From contig NZ_JALPTB010000022.1 in assembly GCF_023218075.1 (NCBI RefSeq), positions 25,279 to 89,278 of the forward strand: a stretch of DNA of 64,000 bases, written 5' to 3'. The stretch is from Rhodococcus sp. HM1. Its GTDB lineage: Bacteria; Actinomycetota; Actinomycetes; Mycobacteriales; Mycobacteriaceae. The notes below the pieces were generated by a model. That model worked only from the letters and a program-made list of their open reading frames with translations. It made no database searches and was not told where the DNA came from. The position numbers and the translations under genes are program-made. This document shows, piece after piece, positions 56,056 to 64,000 of the stretch (positions within the stretch are counted from its first letter, which is position 1; each line of letters starts with the position of its first letter).

Positions 56056-56781
56056 GTGCCCGACGGGCGGATACGCACGCTGGCCTGGGGTTCCGCGGTC
56101 CTGGCCGTGTCCCTGGTCGCCGGATTGCTGCTCGGTACCACTCGCGGCGTCTCCGACGGCGACGAACTGCGCGCCTCCGACTCCACCCGCCTGTCCGATC
56201 TCGTCCGGGCCGCGCAGTTGCAGGTCGACGAGCTCGGCGAACTGCGTGACGATCTCGCCGACCGCGTCGCCGCCCTGCAGAACCAGGCCGCGGCCACCGA
56301 CGGCGACGTCGCGGAGGTGCTGTCCGAGGCGGACGCCCTCGCGGATCCGGCGGGACTGACCGCCCGCCGGGGGCCGGGAATCACCGTCACCCTCACCGAC
56401 GCACCGCGCGGACCCGACGGCCGCTATCCGACCGACGCCGCACCCGACGACCTGGTGGTCCACCAGCAGGACGTGCAGAGTGTGCTCAACGCCCTGTGGG
56501 CGGGCGGTGCCGAGGCGATCGCGATGCAGGACCAGCGGATCGTCGCGACGTCGGCGCCGCGCTGCATCGGCAACACGCTGCTGCTGCACGGTCGCACCTA
56601 TTCCCCGCCGTACGTGATCACCGCGCTCGGCGACCGCGCGCGGCTCGAGGCAGCACTCGCCGCGGAACCGGGCATCAACGTGTACAAGCAGTACGCGGCG
56701 CGGTTCGGGCTGGGGTACACGCAGCAGGCGTCGGACGATCTGACCGTCCCTGCCTACACCGGCAGCGCGACCGTTCGCTGA
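56056..56781 (+). CDS. DUF881 membrane protein (Rv0012-like)
   Basis: A 241-residue protein with one N-terminal helix (TLAWGSAVLAVSLVAGLLLG), a short coiled coil (residues about 50-90: LVRAAQLQVDELGELRDDL) and an extracytoplasmic DUF881 domain (about 105-240: GPGITVTLTDAPRGPDG). GTG 56056 follows GGGGAGG. The family is found near division genes in many Gram-positive bacteria; Rv0012 is syntenic. A structural role at the division site or wall is plausible; no enzyme activity is predicted. Confidence 0.9.
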   Translation: MPDGRIRTLAWGSAVLAVSLVAGLLLGTTRGVSDGDELRASDSTRLSDLVRAAQLQVDELGELRDDLADRVAALQNQAAATDGDVAEVLSEADALADPAGLTARRGPGITVTLTDAPRGPDGRYPTDAAPDDLVVHQQDVQSVLNALWAGGAEAIAMQDQRIVATSAPRCIGNTLLLHGRTYSPPYVITALGDRARLEAALAAEPGINVYKQYAARFGLGYTQQASDDLTVPAYTGSATVR

Positions 56782-56802
56782 CCGGTCGGTACGCTTCCTC
56801 CC

Positions 56803-57465
56803 ATGCGCATTCTCGTGGTCGACAACTACGACAGCTTCGTGTTCAACCTGGTCCAGTATCTGGGGCAGCTCGGGACGCGAGCGGACGTCTGGCGCAACGA
56901 CGACGAACGCCTCACCGCGCCCGGCGCCCTCACGGCCGCCGCGAAGGACTACGACGGCATCCTGCTGAGCCCCGGCCCGGGCACCCCGGAACGGGCGGGA
57001 GCGAGCATCGACCTCGTGAAGGCGTGCGCGGACACCGAAACGCCGCTGCTCGGGGTGTGCCTGGGGCACCAGTCCATCGGGGTCGCGTTCGGCGCGACCG
57101 TCGACCGGGCCCCCGAACTGCTGCACGGCAAGACCAGCCTGGTGCACCACAACGGCACCGGGGTCCTCGCGGGCCTGCCCGATCCGTTCACCGCGACCCG
57201 CTACCACTCGCTGACGGTGCTGCCGGAGACGATGCCGGCCGAGCTGGAACCGACCGGACACACCGAATCCGGTGTGGTGATGGCGTTGCGGCACACCCGG
57301 CTGCCGATCCACGGTGTCCAGTTCCACCCGGAGTCGGTGCTCACGCAGGGCGGTCACCGGATGCTCGCCAACTGGCTGGCGGTGTGCGGACAGGCCCCGG
57401 AAGAGGAGCTCGTCGCGCAGCTCGAAGCCGAGATGGCCCGTGCTCTCGACGGTGGAGCGGCCTGA
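56803..57465 (+). CDS. pabA: aminodeoxychorismate/anthranilate synthase component II
   Basis: A 220-residue class-I glutamine amidotransferase. The nucleophile Cys lies in LLGVCLGHQSIG (about residue 85) and the His/Glu pair in GVQFHPESV (about 170-174). The start is IRILVVDNYDSFVFNLVQ-like. It supplies ammonia to PabB or TrpE for folate or tryptophan synthesis; the partner is not in the window. Annotated trpG or pabA in relatives (Rv0013). Likely dual use. Confidence 0.94.
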   Translation: MRILVVDNYDSFVFNLVQYLGQLGTRADVWRNDDERLTAPGALTAAAKDYDGILLSPGPGTPERAGASIDLVKACADTETPLLGVCLGHQSIGVAFGATVDRAPELLHGKTSLVHHNGTGVLAGLPDPFTATRYHSLTVLPETMPAELEPTGHTESGVVMALRHTRLPIHGVQFHPESVLTQGGHRMLANWLAVCGQAPEEELVAQLEAEMARALDGGAA

Positions 57466-57494
57466 CCGGACGGAACCGTCCCGGAACGAACGAA

Positions 57495-57525
57495 GGGGCT
57501 CGGGCATCACGCCCGAGCCCCTGCT
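57495..57525. terminator. bidirectional terminator between pabA and pknB
   Basis: GGGGCTCGGGC (57495-57505) and GCCCGAGCCCC (57511-57521) form a perfect 11-bp stem with loop ATCAC between convergent genes. Confidence 0.9.
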
Positions 57526-57550
57526 CGTTCAAAGCTGCTACCGGATAGCG

Positions 57551-59452
57551 TTACCGGATTCCCAGGGCCCCGACCCCGACCGTGATGGTCTCGGTCTTGG
57601 AGATCTCCGAGCCCGGAGGCTGCTGCTGGGTGATGACCATGCCGACCAGTTCCGGGGCGAGCGTCGCCTCACGGGTCTGCTGCAGCTGTGAGGCCGAGCC
57701 CGTCCAGCCCGCGGCCCGCAGCGCGGCCAGCGCCTCGGACACCGACCGGTTCGTGATCACCGGCATCTCGACGCGGTCGCCGTTGGACACCTGGATCGTG
57801 ACGGTCTGGCCCTTCGTGGCGCTGGCGCCGCCCGCCGGACTGGTCGAGACGACGGTGCCCTCGGCCTGACCGGATTCGACCTGCTCCACCACGACGGTGA
57901 AGCCTGCGCTCTCGATGTTCTCCCGCGCGACGTCCAGGGTCTGGCCGGCCACGTTCGGTACCCGGACCTGCTCCGGGCCGGAACCCAGGGTGATGGTGAC
58001 GGCGCTGTCGCGGTCGACGCTGCTGCCGGACGACGGCTCCTGCTTGACGATCGTGTCGACCTGCGCCTCCGTGGAGGGTGCCTTCAGCACGTTCGTGTCG
58101 AGCCGGAGCCCGACGTCGGCGAGTGCCTCCGCAGCCTCCTGCCGGCTCATCCCGCTCAGCCTCGGGACCTCGACCTGCTCGGGCCCGCTGGACACCTCCA
58201 GCGTCACCGTCGAGTTCTCCTCGACCTGCGAGCCGGCGACCGGGCGGGTGTTGATGACGTTGCCGGTCGCGACCACCGCGTCCGGTTTCGGCTGTACGGC
58301 CACGCGGAAACCCGCGTCCTGGAGCTGGGCCTCGGCGACCTGCTGCGCGAGATTTCGCACGTCGGGCACCGCAACCTGAGCCGCGGACGATCCGGGCCCC
58401 AGCGACCACAGGAACACCCCGACGATGCCGACGACGACCGCCGCGGCCACACCCAGCAGGATGCGTTTGGCGACCGCGCCGCCGCCACCGGAACCACCCG
58501 ACGAAGCCGCCCCGGCCGGTGCCGCGCTGTCCCGGTAGTTCGAGCCGGTGTCGACGGCACCGAGGAAGGTGGTGCGTTCGTCGTCGGTCATCACCATCGG
58601 TGCGCTGGGCCGCTGCCCGCTGAGCACCCGGATCAGGTCGCTGCGCATTTCGGCGGCGCTCTGGTACCGGTTGGCGGGGTTCTTCGCCATGGCCTTCAGG
58701 ATCACCGAATCCAGTTCCGGCGGCACCGCGGCATTCACCGACGACGGCAGCGGCGGATCTTCCCGCACGTGCTGGTAGGCCACCGCGACCGGCGAATCAC
58801 CCTTGAAGGGAGGTTCGCCGGTGAGAATCTCGAAGAGCACGCAGCCCACCGAGTAGACGTCGGAGCGGGCGTCGACCTGCTCGCCCCGCGCCTGTTCCGG
58901 CGACAGGTACTGGGCGGTGCCGATCACCGCGGCCGTCTGCGTCATCGGGCTCGCCGCGTCCGAGATGGCGCGGGCGATGCCGAAGTCCATGACCTTCACG
59001 GCGCCGGCCTTGTTGATCATGACGTTCGCGGGCTTGACGTCGCGGTGCACGATCATGTTGCGGTGGCTGAAGTCCAGGGCCGCGCAGACATCGGCGATGA
59101 TCTCCATCGCCCGCTTCGGCGCCATCGGACCCGTGCCCCGCACGATGTCGCGCAGCGTCTCGCCCTCGACGAACTCCATGACGATGTACGGCAGCGGGCC
59201 GGTCTCGGTCTCGGCCTCACCGGTGTCGTAGACGGCGACGATCGCCGGGTGGTTCAGGGCCGCCGCGTTCTGCGCTTCCCGGCGGAACCGCAGGTAGAAC
59301 GTGGGGTCGCGGGCGAGGTCGGCGCGCAGGACCTTGATCGCCACGTCGCGACCGAGCCGGAGATCGCGAGCCAGGTGAACCTCGGACATACCACCGAAGC
59401 CGAGGATCTCACCCAGCTCGTAGCGGGAGGAGAGCTTGCGCGGTGTGGTCAT
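57551..59452 (-). CDS. pknB: Ser/Thr protein kinase PknB with PASTA domains
   Basis: A 633-residue receptor kinase. The kinase domain (residues about 10-275) is complete: GFGGMSEVHLA loop, VAIKVL lysine, HRDVKPAN, DFGIAR, and the activation loop with PMTQTAAVIGTAQYLSPEQA. A juxtamembrane linker leads to one helix (about 330-355), then four PASTA repeats (each with VxVPDVxG-type starts) outside the cell that sense lipid II or muropeptides. Substrates in mycobacteria include CwlM and MurJ, both encoded in this window. ATG 59452 gives MTTPRKL as in M. tuberculosis; GTG 59455 overlaps the pknA stop (GTGA). Confidence 0.97.
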   Translation of the reverse strand: MTTPRKLSSRYELGEILGFGGMSEVHLARDLRLGRDVAIKVLRADLARDPTFYLRFRREAQNAAALNHPAIVAVYDTGEAETETGPLPYIVMEFVEGETLRDIVRGTGPMAPKRAMEIIADVCAALDFSHRNMIVHRDVKPANVMINKAGAVKVMDFGIARAISDAASPMTQTAAVIGTAQYLSPEQARGEQVDARSDVYSVGCVLFEILTGEPPFKGDSPVAVAYQHVREDPPLPSSVNAAVPPELDSVILKAMAKNPANRYQSAAEMRSDLIRVLSGQRPSAPMVMTDDERTTFLGAVDTGSNYRDSAAPAGAASSGGSGGGGAVAKRILLGVAAAVVVGIVGVFLWSLGPGSSAAQVAVPDVRNLAQQVAEAQLQDAGFRVAVQPKPDAVVATGNVINTRPVAGSQVEENSTVTLEVSSGPEQVEVPRLSGMSRQEAAEALADVGLRLDTNVLKAPSTEAQVDTIVKQEPSSGSSVDRDSAVTITLGSGPEQVRVPNVAGQTLDVARENIESAGFTVVVEQVESGQAEGTVVSTSPAGGASATKGQTVTIQVSNGDRVEMPVITNRSVSEALAALRAAGWTGSASQLQQTREATLAPELVGMVITQQQPPGSEISKTETITVGVGALGIR

Positions 59453-60996
59453 CACGTTCCTGTTTCCGGCTCGGTGTTCGAATTCGTATTGTCGTTGGCC
59501 CCGGGTTCGACTTCCCCGCCACCGTTCTCACCCCCGGTACCGCCACCGCCGGCCGGTGCGGTCGTGGTGGTGGTCGTGGTCGTCGTGGCGGTGGTGGTCG
59601 TGGTCGTTGTCGTCGTCGGTTCCGGAGTCGTGGTGGTCGGTTCCGGAGTCGTGGTGATCGGCGGGGTCGTGGTCGGCGGCGGCGGTGTGGTGGTCGGCGG
59701 GATCGTCGTCACCGGTGGTGGCACCGGGATCGTCGGCTCCTCGGTCGTCGTGGTCACCGGTGGCCGCGTCGTGGTGGTCGTCGGCCGGGGCGTCGTGGTG
59801 ATCTGCGTCGTCGGCGACGGACCGGGCACCGGTTCGTCCGAGCCGGCCCGGTCGAACAACACGACGCCGAGCGCGATCGCCGCGAGCGCGAGCGCGATAC
59901 CCGCGGCCCACAGCAGCACCTTCGAGGAGCGGCCGCCCGCGGAGTCGCCGATCGGGGGCTGCGTGCCCGTCGCAGGATTCGGTCCCGTGTACGGGGTCTG
60001 CGGCGGCGGGGTCGCCCCCGAATACACGTCGCCGGTGTAGGCCTGCGGCGGCGTCGTCATGGCCCGGGTAGCCGTGGTGGGCGGCGCCGTGCCCGGCACC
60101 CCGGGCGGCAGCACCCGGTTGGCGTTGGTGATCGGCGGCACGTTCCCGGGCGGCGGCACGGGACGGCCCGCGCGGACCGCCGCGATCGCGTCGGCGAACT
60201 CGCCGCCGCTGGAATAGCGGTGCGCAGGGTCCTTCGCCATGCCGATCTCGATGACCTCGCGCACGCCGGCCGGCAGATCCGTAGGCAGCGGCGCGGGCAC
60301 CTCCTGCACGTGCTTCATCGCGACGGTGACGACGCTGTCGCCGAGGAACGGCCGCCGGCCCGACAGGGCCTCGTAGCCGACGACGGCCAGCGAATACACG
60401 TCGCTCGCGGAGGTCGCCTCCTGACCGAGAGCCTGCTCCGGCGAAATGTACTGGGCGGTGCCCATCACCATGCCGGTACGCGTCACCGGGGACGCGTCGA
60501 CGGCCTTCGCGATACCGAAGTCGGTGATCTTGACCTGGCCGGTCGGCGTGATGAGGATGTTGCCCGGCTTCACGTCGCGGTGCACGACACCGCCGTTGTG
60601 CGCGGCCTGCAGCGCCCGGCCGGTCTGCTCGAGCATGTCGAGGCTGTGCCCCAGCGACAGGCGGCCGACGCGCGCGAGCACTGCGTTGAGCGGTTCCCCG
60701 TGCACCAGCTCCATCACCAGGTAGGCGATCGACTGGCCTTCGGCGTCGCGGATCTCGCCGTAGTCGAACACCCCGGCGATACCGGGATGGTTGAGCTGGG
60801 CGGTGGTGCGGGCCTCGAACCGGAAGCGGGTCAGGAAGTCGGGGTCGTCCGACAGTTCCGCCTTGAGGATCTTCACCGCGACCCGGCGGTCGAGCCGCGT
60901 GTCGAGTCCTTCCCACACCTGGCCCATGCCGCCGGTCGCGATGAGCCGTTGCAGTCGGTAGCGGTCGGCGATCATGGCGCCGCTGTTCACAGCCAT
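59452..60996 (-). CDS. pknA: Ser/Thr protein kinase PknA
   Basis: A 514-residue receptor kinase, longer than the 431 of M. tuberculosis PknA. The kinase domain (about 10-270) shows [29 protein letters not shown] and [12 protein letters not shown] Pro-rich linker, one helix (about 370-390) and a long extracytoplasmic Thr/Pro/Gly-rich tail follow, with long TTTT runs that resemble a mucin-like stalk and no PASTA domains. It regulates shape and division with PknB. The stop overlaps the start of pknB. Downstream of pbpA by 1 base. Confidence 0.97.
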   Translation of the reverse strand: MAVNSGAMIADRYRLQRLIATGGMGQVWEGLDTRLDRRVAVKILKAELSDDPDFLTRFRFEARTTAQLNHPGIAGVFDYGEIRDAEGQSIAYLVMELVHGEPLNAVLARVGRLSLGHSLDMLEQTGRALQAAHNGGVVHRDVKPGNILITPTGQVKITDFGIAKAVDASPVTRTGMVMGTAQYISPEQALGQEATSASDVYSLAVVGYEALSGRRPFLGDSVVTVAMKHVQEVPAPLPTDLPAGVREVIEIGMAKDPAHRYSSGGEFADAIAAVRAGRPVPPPGNVPPITNANRVLPPGVPGTAPPTTATRAMTTPPQAYTGDVYSGATPPPQTPYTGPNPATGTQPPIGDSAGGRSSKVLLWAAGIALALAAIALGVVLFDRAGSDEPVPGPSPTTQITTTPRPTTTTTRPPVTTTTEEPTIPVPPPVTTIPPTTTPPPPTTTPPITTTPEPTTTTPEPTTTTTTTTTATTTTTTTTTAPAGGGGTGGENGGGEVEPGANDNTNSNTEPETGT

Positions 60997-60997
60997 G

Positions 60998-62482
60998 TCA
61001 GCCTCCCTGCAATCCGGCCGAGATGACGGCCCGTCCGATGGGCGCGGCCACGGAGCCGCCGGTGGCCGCGAGCGCCCGGTCGCCGCCGTCCTCCACGATC
61101 ACCGCTACCGCAACCGTGGGCTGCTGCGCGGGCGCAAAGGCGATATACCACGTGTGCGGCGGAGTGTTACGGGGGTCGCTGCCGTGCTCGGCCGTGCCGG
61201 TCTTGGACGCGATCTGGACGCCGGGGATCTTGCCCGCGCCGCCCGCGAAGTTCTCGGCGCCGATCATCAGGTCCGTGAGGGTCGCGGCGACCTCCGGGGC
61301 GATCGCCTGGCCGGCCGACTCTGGCACCGTTTCGGCGAGAACCGACAGGTCAGGGGACTGCAACTGCTCCACCAGGTACGGCTTCATGCGCACCCCACCG
61401 TTCGCGACGGTCGCGGCGATCACCGCGTTCTCCAGCGGAGTCAGGGCCACGTCGCGCTGCCCGATGCTGGACTGTCCGAGTGCCGCACCGTCCGGAATCG
61501 GACCGATTGTGCTTTCTGCCACAGACAGCGGAATCGACATGTCCTCGCCGATTCCGAGCGCCTCGGCCTGCGCCGCGAGAGCCTCCCTGCCGGTGTTGAT
61601 TCCCATCTCGACGAACGCGGTGTTGCACGAGCGGGCGAACGCCTCGCGCAGCGTCGCGGTCGGTTCGGAACCGCACGTCGAACCGGCGTAGTTCTCGAGT
61701 GTCGTTGTCGTGTCCGGAAGCGTGATGTTCGGGGCGGCGGTGAACCGGTCCTCCGGGCTCACCCCGTTCGCGAGGGCAGCGGCGGTGACCACGACCTTGA
61801 ACGTCGAACCCGGCGGGTAGGTCTGCGACACCGCGCGGTTGAGCATCGGCTTGTCCGGGTCGGCGTTGAGTTCGTCCCAGGCGGCGCTGGTGGCGGCCCC
61901 GTCGTGCCCGGACAGCCGGTTCGGGTCGTAACTCGGTGTGCTCACCATCGCCAGAATCTTGCCGGTACTCGGTTCGATCGCGACGACCGCACCCGTGTAA
62001 CCCTTGGCGGTCAGTTCGTCGTAGGCGACCTGCTGCATCATCGGGTCGATGGTGCTGACGACGTTCCCGCCGCGCGGGTCGCGTCCCGACACCAGGTCGA
62101 AGAAGCGGCGCCCGAACAGCCGGCTGTCCGACCCGTTGAGGACGGCGTCCTCGGACCGTTCCAGGCCGGTGCTGCCGTACTGCATCGAGTAGAAGCCGGT
62201 GACCGGTGCGTACGCGAGCGGGCTCATCGGCTGCTCCGGGGTGGCCGGATAGGTGCGCAGGTACTTGTAGCGGCTGTCGGTGGGCACCGACACCGCCAGC
62301 ACCTGCCCGCTCGCGGAGATCTGGCCGCGCTGGCGGGAGTACTCGTCGATCAGCACCCGCGAGTTCCGCGGATCGGTGCGCAGATCGTCGGCCTTGATCA
62401 CCTGCACGTACGTGGCGTTGGCGAGGAGAGCGGCGACCAGGAACATCACGGCCATCGCGACCTTGCGGAGAGGACCGTTCAT
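60998..62482 (-). CDS. pbpA: class B penicillin-binding protein PbpA
   Basis: A 494-residue transpeptidase. An N-terminal helix ([19 protein letters not shown]) anchors a dimerisation domain and a transpeptidase domain with SxxK in PPGSTFKVV (about residue 222), SxN in ARSCNTAF and KTG in [11 protein letters not shown]. It cross-links peptidoglycan during septation and is a partner of RodA (SEDS). In mycobacteria PbpA is phosphorylated by PknB. The start overlaps the rodA stop (ATGA). Counterpart of Rv0016c. Confidence 0.96.
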   Translation of the reverse strand: MNGPLRKVAMAVMFLVAALLANATYVQVIKADDLRTDPRNSRVLIDEYSRQRGQISASGQVLAVSVPTDSRYKYLRTYPATPEQPMSPLAYAPVTGFYSMQYGSTGLERSEDAVLNGSDSRLFGRRFFDLVSGRDPRGGNVVSTIDPMMQQVAYDELTAKGYTGAVVAIEPSTGKILAMVSTPSYDPNRLSGHDGAATSAAWDELNADPDKPMLNRAVSQTYPPGSTFKVVVTAAALANGVSPEDRFTAAPNITLPDTTTTLENYAGSTCGSEPTATLREAFARSCNTAFVEMGINTGREALAAQAEALGIGEDMSIPLSVAESTIGPIPDGAALGQSSIGQRDVALTPLENAVIAATVANGGVRMKPYLVEQLQSPDLSVLAETVPESAGQAIAPEVAATLTDLMIGAENFAGGAGKIPGVQIASKTGTAEHGSDPRNTPPHTWYIAFAPAQQPTVAVAVIVEDGGDRALAATGGSVAAPIGRAVISAGLQGG

Positions 62483-63927
62483 TCGCGCCCCATCATCTCC
62501 GTCTGCGCGTCCGCGATCGGGGGCGCAGGCTTCTTGCGGGGGAGGACGGGTTCGCGGGCCGAGTGCGAGATCTTCATCAACAACGCCAGCAGTAGATAGT
62601 TCGCGAGCAGCGACGATCCGCCGTAGGAGACGAACGGGGTGGTCAGGCCCGTCAGCGGAATCAGCTTGGTGACACCGCCGACGACCACGAAGAGCTGGAT
62701 CGCGAGGGTGAACGACAAGCCTGCGGCGAGCAGTTTACCGAAGCTGTCGCGCACCGCCAGCGCAGTGCGCAGCCCCCGCACGATCAGGACGAGGAACAGC
62801 AGCAGGATCGCGGCCAGGCCGATGAGGCCCAGTTCCTCACCGATCGCCGCGACGATGAAGTCGGTCTTCGCGAACGGCACCTGAGCGGGCCGGCCGCTGC
62901 CCAGGCCGGTGCCGCCGACACCGCCGGTCGCCATGCCGAACAGCGACTGCGAGATCTGGTAGCCGGTGTTCGCGTAGTCGGCGAACGGGTCGAGCCAGGT
63001 CTGCACCCGCACCCGCACGTGCCCGAACATCTGGTAGGCGAAGAAGAAGCCGACGGCGAGCAGACCGAAGCCGATGAGCAGCCAGCCCACCCGTTCGGTG
63101 GCGATGTAGAGCATCACCAGCACCGTCGTGAAGAGCAGCAGCGAGGTGCCCAGATCCTTCTCGAACACCATGACGCCGATCGACAGGATCCACGCGGCGA
63201 GGATCGGGCCGAGGTCGCGGGCGCGCGGGAAATCCATGCCGAGGAAGTGCTTGCCGGCGGTCGTGAACAGGTCACGTTTCGCGACGAGCACCGACGCGAA
63301 GAAGATGATCAGCAGGATCTTCGAGAACTCGCCGGGCTGGATGCTGAAACCGGGCAGCCGGATCCAGATCTTCGCGCCGTTGACCTCGGACAGGCTCGAC
63401 GGCAGCAGCGCCGGGATGGCCAGCGCGACCAGGCCGATCAGGCCGAGGGTGTAGCTGTAGCGGGCGAGCAGCCGGTAGTCGTGCAGCAGCACCAGCACCG
63501 CGACGAACCCGGCGATGGCCAGCGCGGTCCACAGGACCTGCTGGTTCGCGTCGGGCGACGGGATGGGATTGCCCATGAACCGGGCGTTCTCCGCGTCGGC
63601 GAGGTCCAGGCGGTGGATCAGGACCAGGCCGAGCCCGTTGAGCAGCGCCACGATCGGCAGCAGCAGCGGGTCGGCGTACGTCGCGAATCGACGCACCGCC
63701 AGATGCGCGACGAGGAACAGCGCGGCGTACGTCAGCCCGTACTTGGCGAGGTCCCAGGTGAGAGCCTGTTCCTGGCTGGCCTCGACGAGCATCAGCGACA
63801 CCAGCGTGATGCCGATCGCGGCGAGAATCAGCAGGAGTTCGGTGTTGCGGCGGGTGGACTGCAGTGGCGCAGGGGCAAATCCACCCGGTGGGCTCGGGAA
63901 AGCCCCCGCGACGTGAGACACCGACAT
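62479..63927 (-). CDS. rodA: RodA, SEDS peptidoglycan glycosyltransferase
   Basis: A 482-residue SEDS protein with about twelve helices. Conserved blocks include [47 protein letters not shown] and [19 protein letters not shown]. The catalytic Asp of the SEDS family is expected in EKDLGTS (large periplasmic loop vicinity). It polymerises lipid II with PbpA. The start touches the stop of the next upstream gene (pstP, at the window edge) by one base, so the operon continues pstP-rodA-pbpA-pknA-pknB. Confidence 0.96.
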   Translation of the reverse strand: MSVSHVAGAFPSPPGGFAPAPLQSTRRNTELLLILAAIGITLVSLMLVEASQEQALTWDLAKYGLTYAALFLVAHLAVRRFATYADPLLLPIVALLNGLGLVLIHRLDLADAENARFMGNPIPSPDANQQVLWTALAIAGFVAVLVLLHDYRLLARYSYTLGLIGLVALAIPALLPSSLSEVNGAKIWIRLPGFSIQPGEFSKILLIIFFASVLVAKRDLFTTAGKHFLGMDFPRARDLGPILAAWILSIGVMVFEKDLGTSLLLFTTVLVMLYIATERVGWLLIGFGLLAVGFFFAYQMFGHVRVRVQTWLDPFADYANTGYQISQSLFGMATGGVGGTGLGSGRPAQVPFAKTDFIVAAIGEELGLIGLAAILLLFLVLIVRGLRTALAVRDSFGKLLAAGLSFTLAIQLFVVVGGVTKLIPLTGLTTPFVSYGGSSLLANYLLLALLMKISHSAREPVLPRKKPAPPIADAQTEMMGRE

Positions 63928-64000
63928 CAGGCTCCCACCCTGCAGTTCTGGCCCGGTACCTGCGGTACGGCCGGGGTCGGGGAGGGTGTCTGCTCCGGAG
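63927..64000 (-). CDS. pstP: PstP Ser/Thr phosphatase, C-terminal end only
   Basis: Only the last 23 codons and the stop (63927-63929) are in the window. They read [13 protein letters not shown] then [10 protein letters not shown], a Pro-rich extracytoplasmic tail with one Cys near the end. The stop overlaps the rodA start by one base. By synteny with Rv0018c this is PstP, the PP2C phosphatase that reverses PknA/PknB phosphorylation. The catalytic domain lies outside the window, so the identity is inferred. Confidence 0.65.
   Translation of the reverse strand, partial: PEQTPSPTPAVPQVPGQNCRVGA

Overview
The window is a high-GC actinobacterial chromosome segment spanning the replication origin. 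Gene order follows the Mycobacteriales origin region (Mycobacterium tuberculosis Rv3909 to Rv3924c, then Rv0001 to Rv0018c). Several features point to Rhodococcus or a close relative: GTG/TTG starts, GTTTCACGTGAAAC parS sites, CwlM, CrgA and CwsA, the PknA/PknB cluster, and the extra catabolic-type genes. The species cannot be named from this sequence. There are no insertion sequences, prophage genes or CRISPR arrays.

Left arm (1-18.5 kb): the end of an Rv3909-like membrane protein; murJ with a fused pseudokinase; sigM and its anti-sigma factor; an inserted TetR/old-yellow-enzyme pair; trxB-trxA behind a SigH-type promoter; the MurA regulator cwlM; a GNAT-like gene; parB-parA; rsmG; jag-yidC-yidD-rnpA-rpmH. 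Origin (18.5-25.5 kb): a DnaA-box-bearing dnaA leader, dnaA, the oriC spacer with an AT-rich element, dnaN, recF, dciA, then an unrelated alpha/beta hydrolase.

Right arm (25.5-38 kb): gyrB and gyrA are not adjacent. Between them lies a five-gene, tightly packed conservon-type operon: sensor kinase-like ATPase, roadblock protein, DUF742 protein, Ras-like GTPase, and a multi-pass membrane protein resembling an MHYT domain without its histidines. After gyrA come a DUF3566 gene, tRNA-Ile, a 33-codon DLW-39-like microgene and tRNA-Ala.

From 38 to 53 kb the core order is interrupted by accessory genes: pirin, an AhpD-like protein, an LLM flavin oxidoreductase, a TetR-controlled FtsX/LolD-type exporter, a copper-chaperone/Tat-DyP peroxidase pair, an R2-like ligand-binding oxidase, an Hsp70-like protein, two hydrolases and fadE10. 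Core synteny resumes at 53 kb with cwsA, ppiA, a rhomboid gene, a PH-domain gene, crgA, a DUF881 gene and pabA/trpG. It ends with the growth-control cluster pknB-pknA-pbpA-rodA-pstP, the last cut by the window edge.

The central theme is coupling of replication and segregation (dnaA, dnaN, oriC, parABS, gyrAB) to envelope growth (murJ, cwlM, crgA, cwsA, PknA/PknB, PbpA, RodA). Signals not explained by genes include CTCGAG palindrome clusters at oriC and in the parA-rsmG gap, seven parS-like sites, several 22-27 bp tandem repeats and several operator-like dyads.
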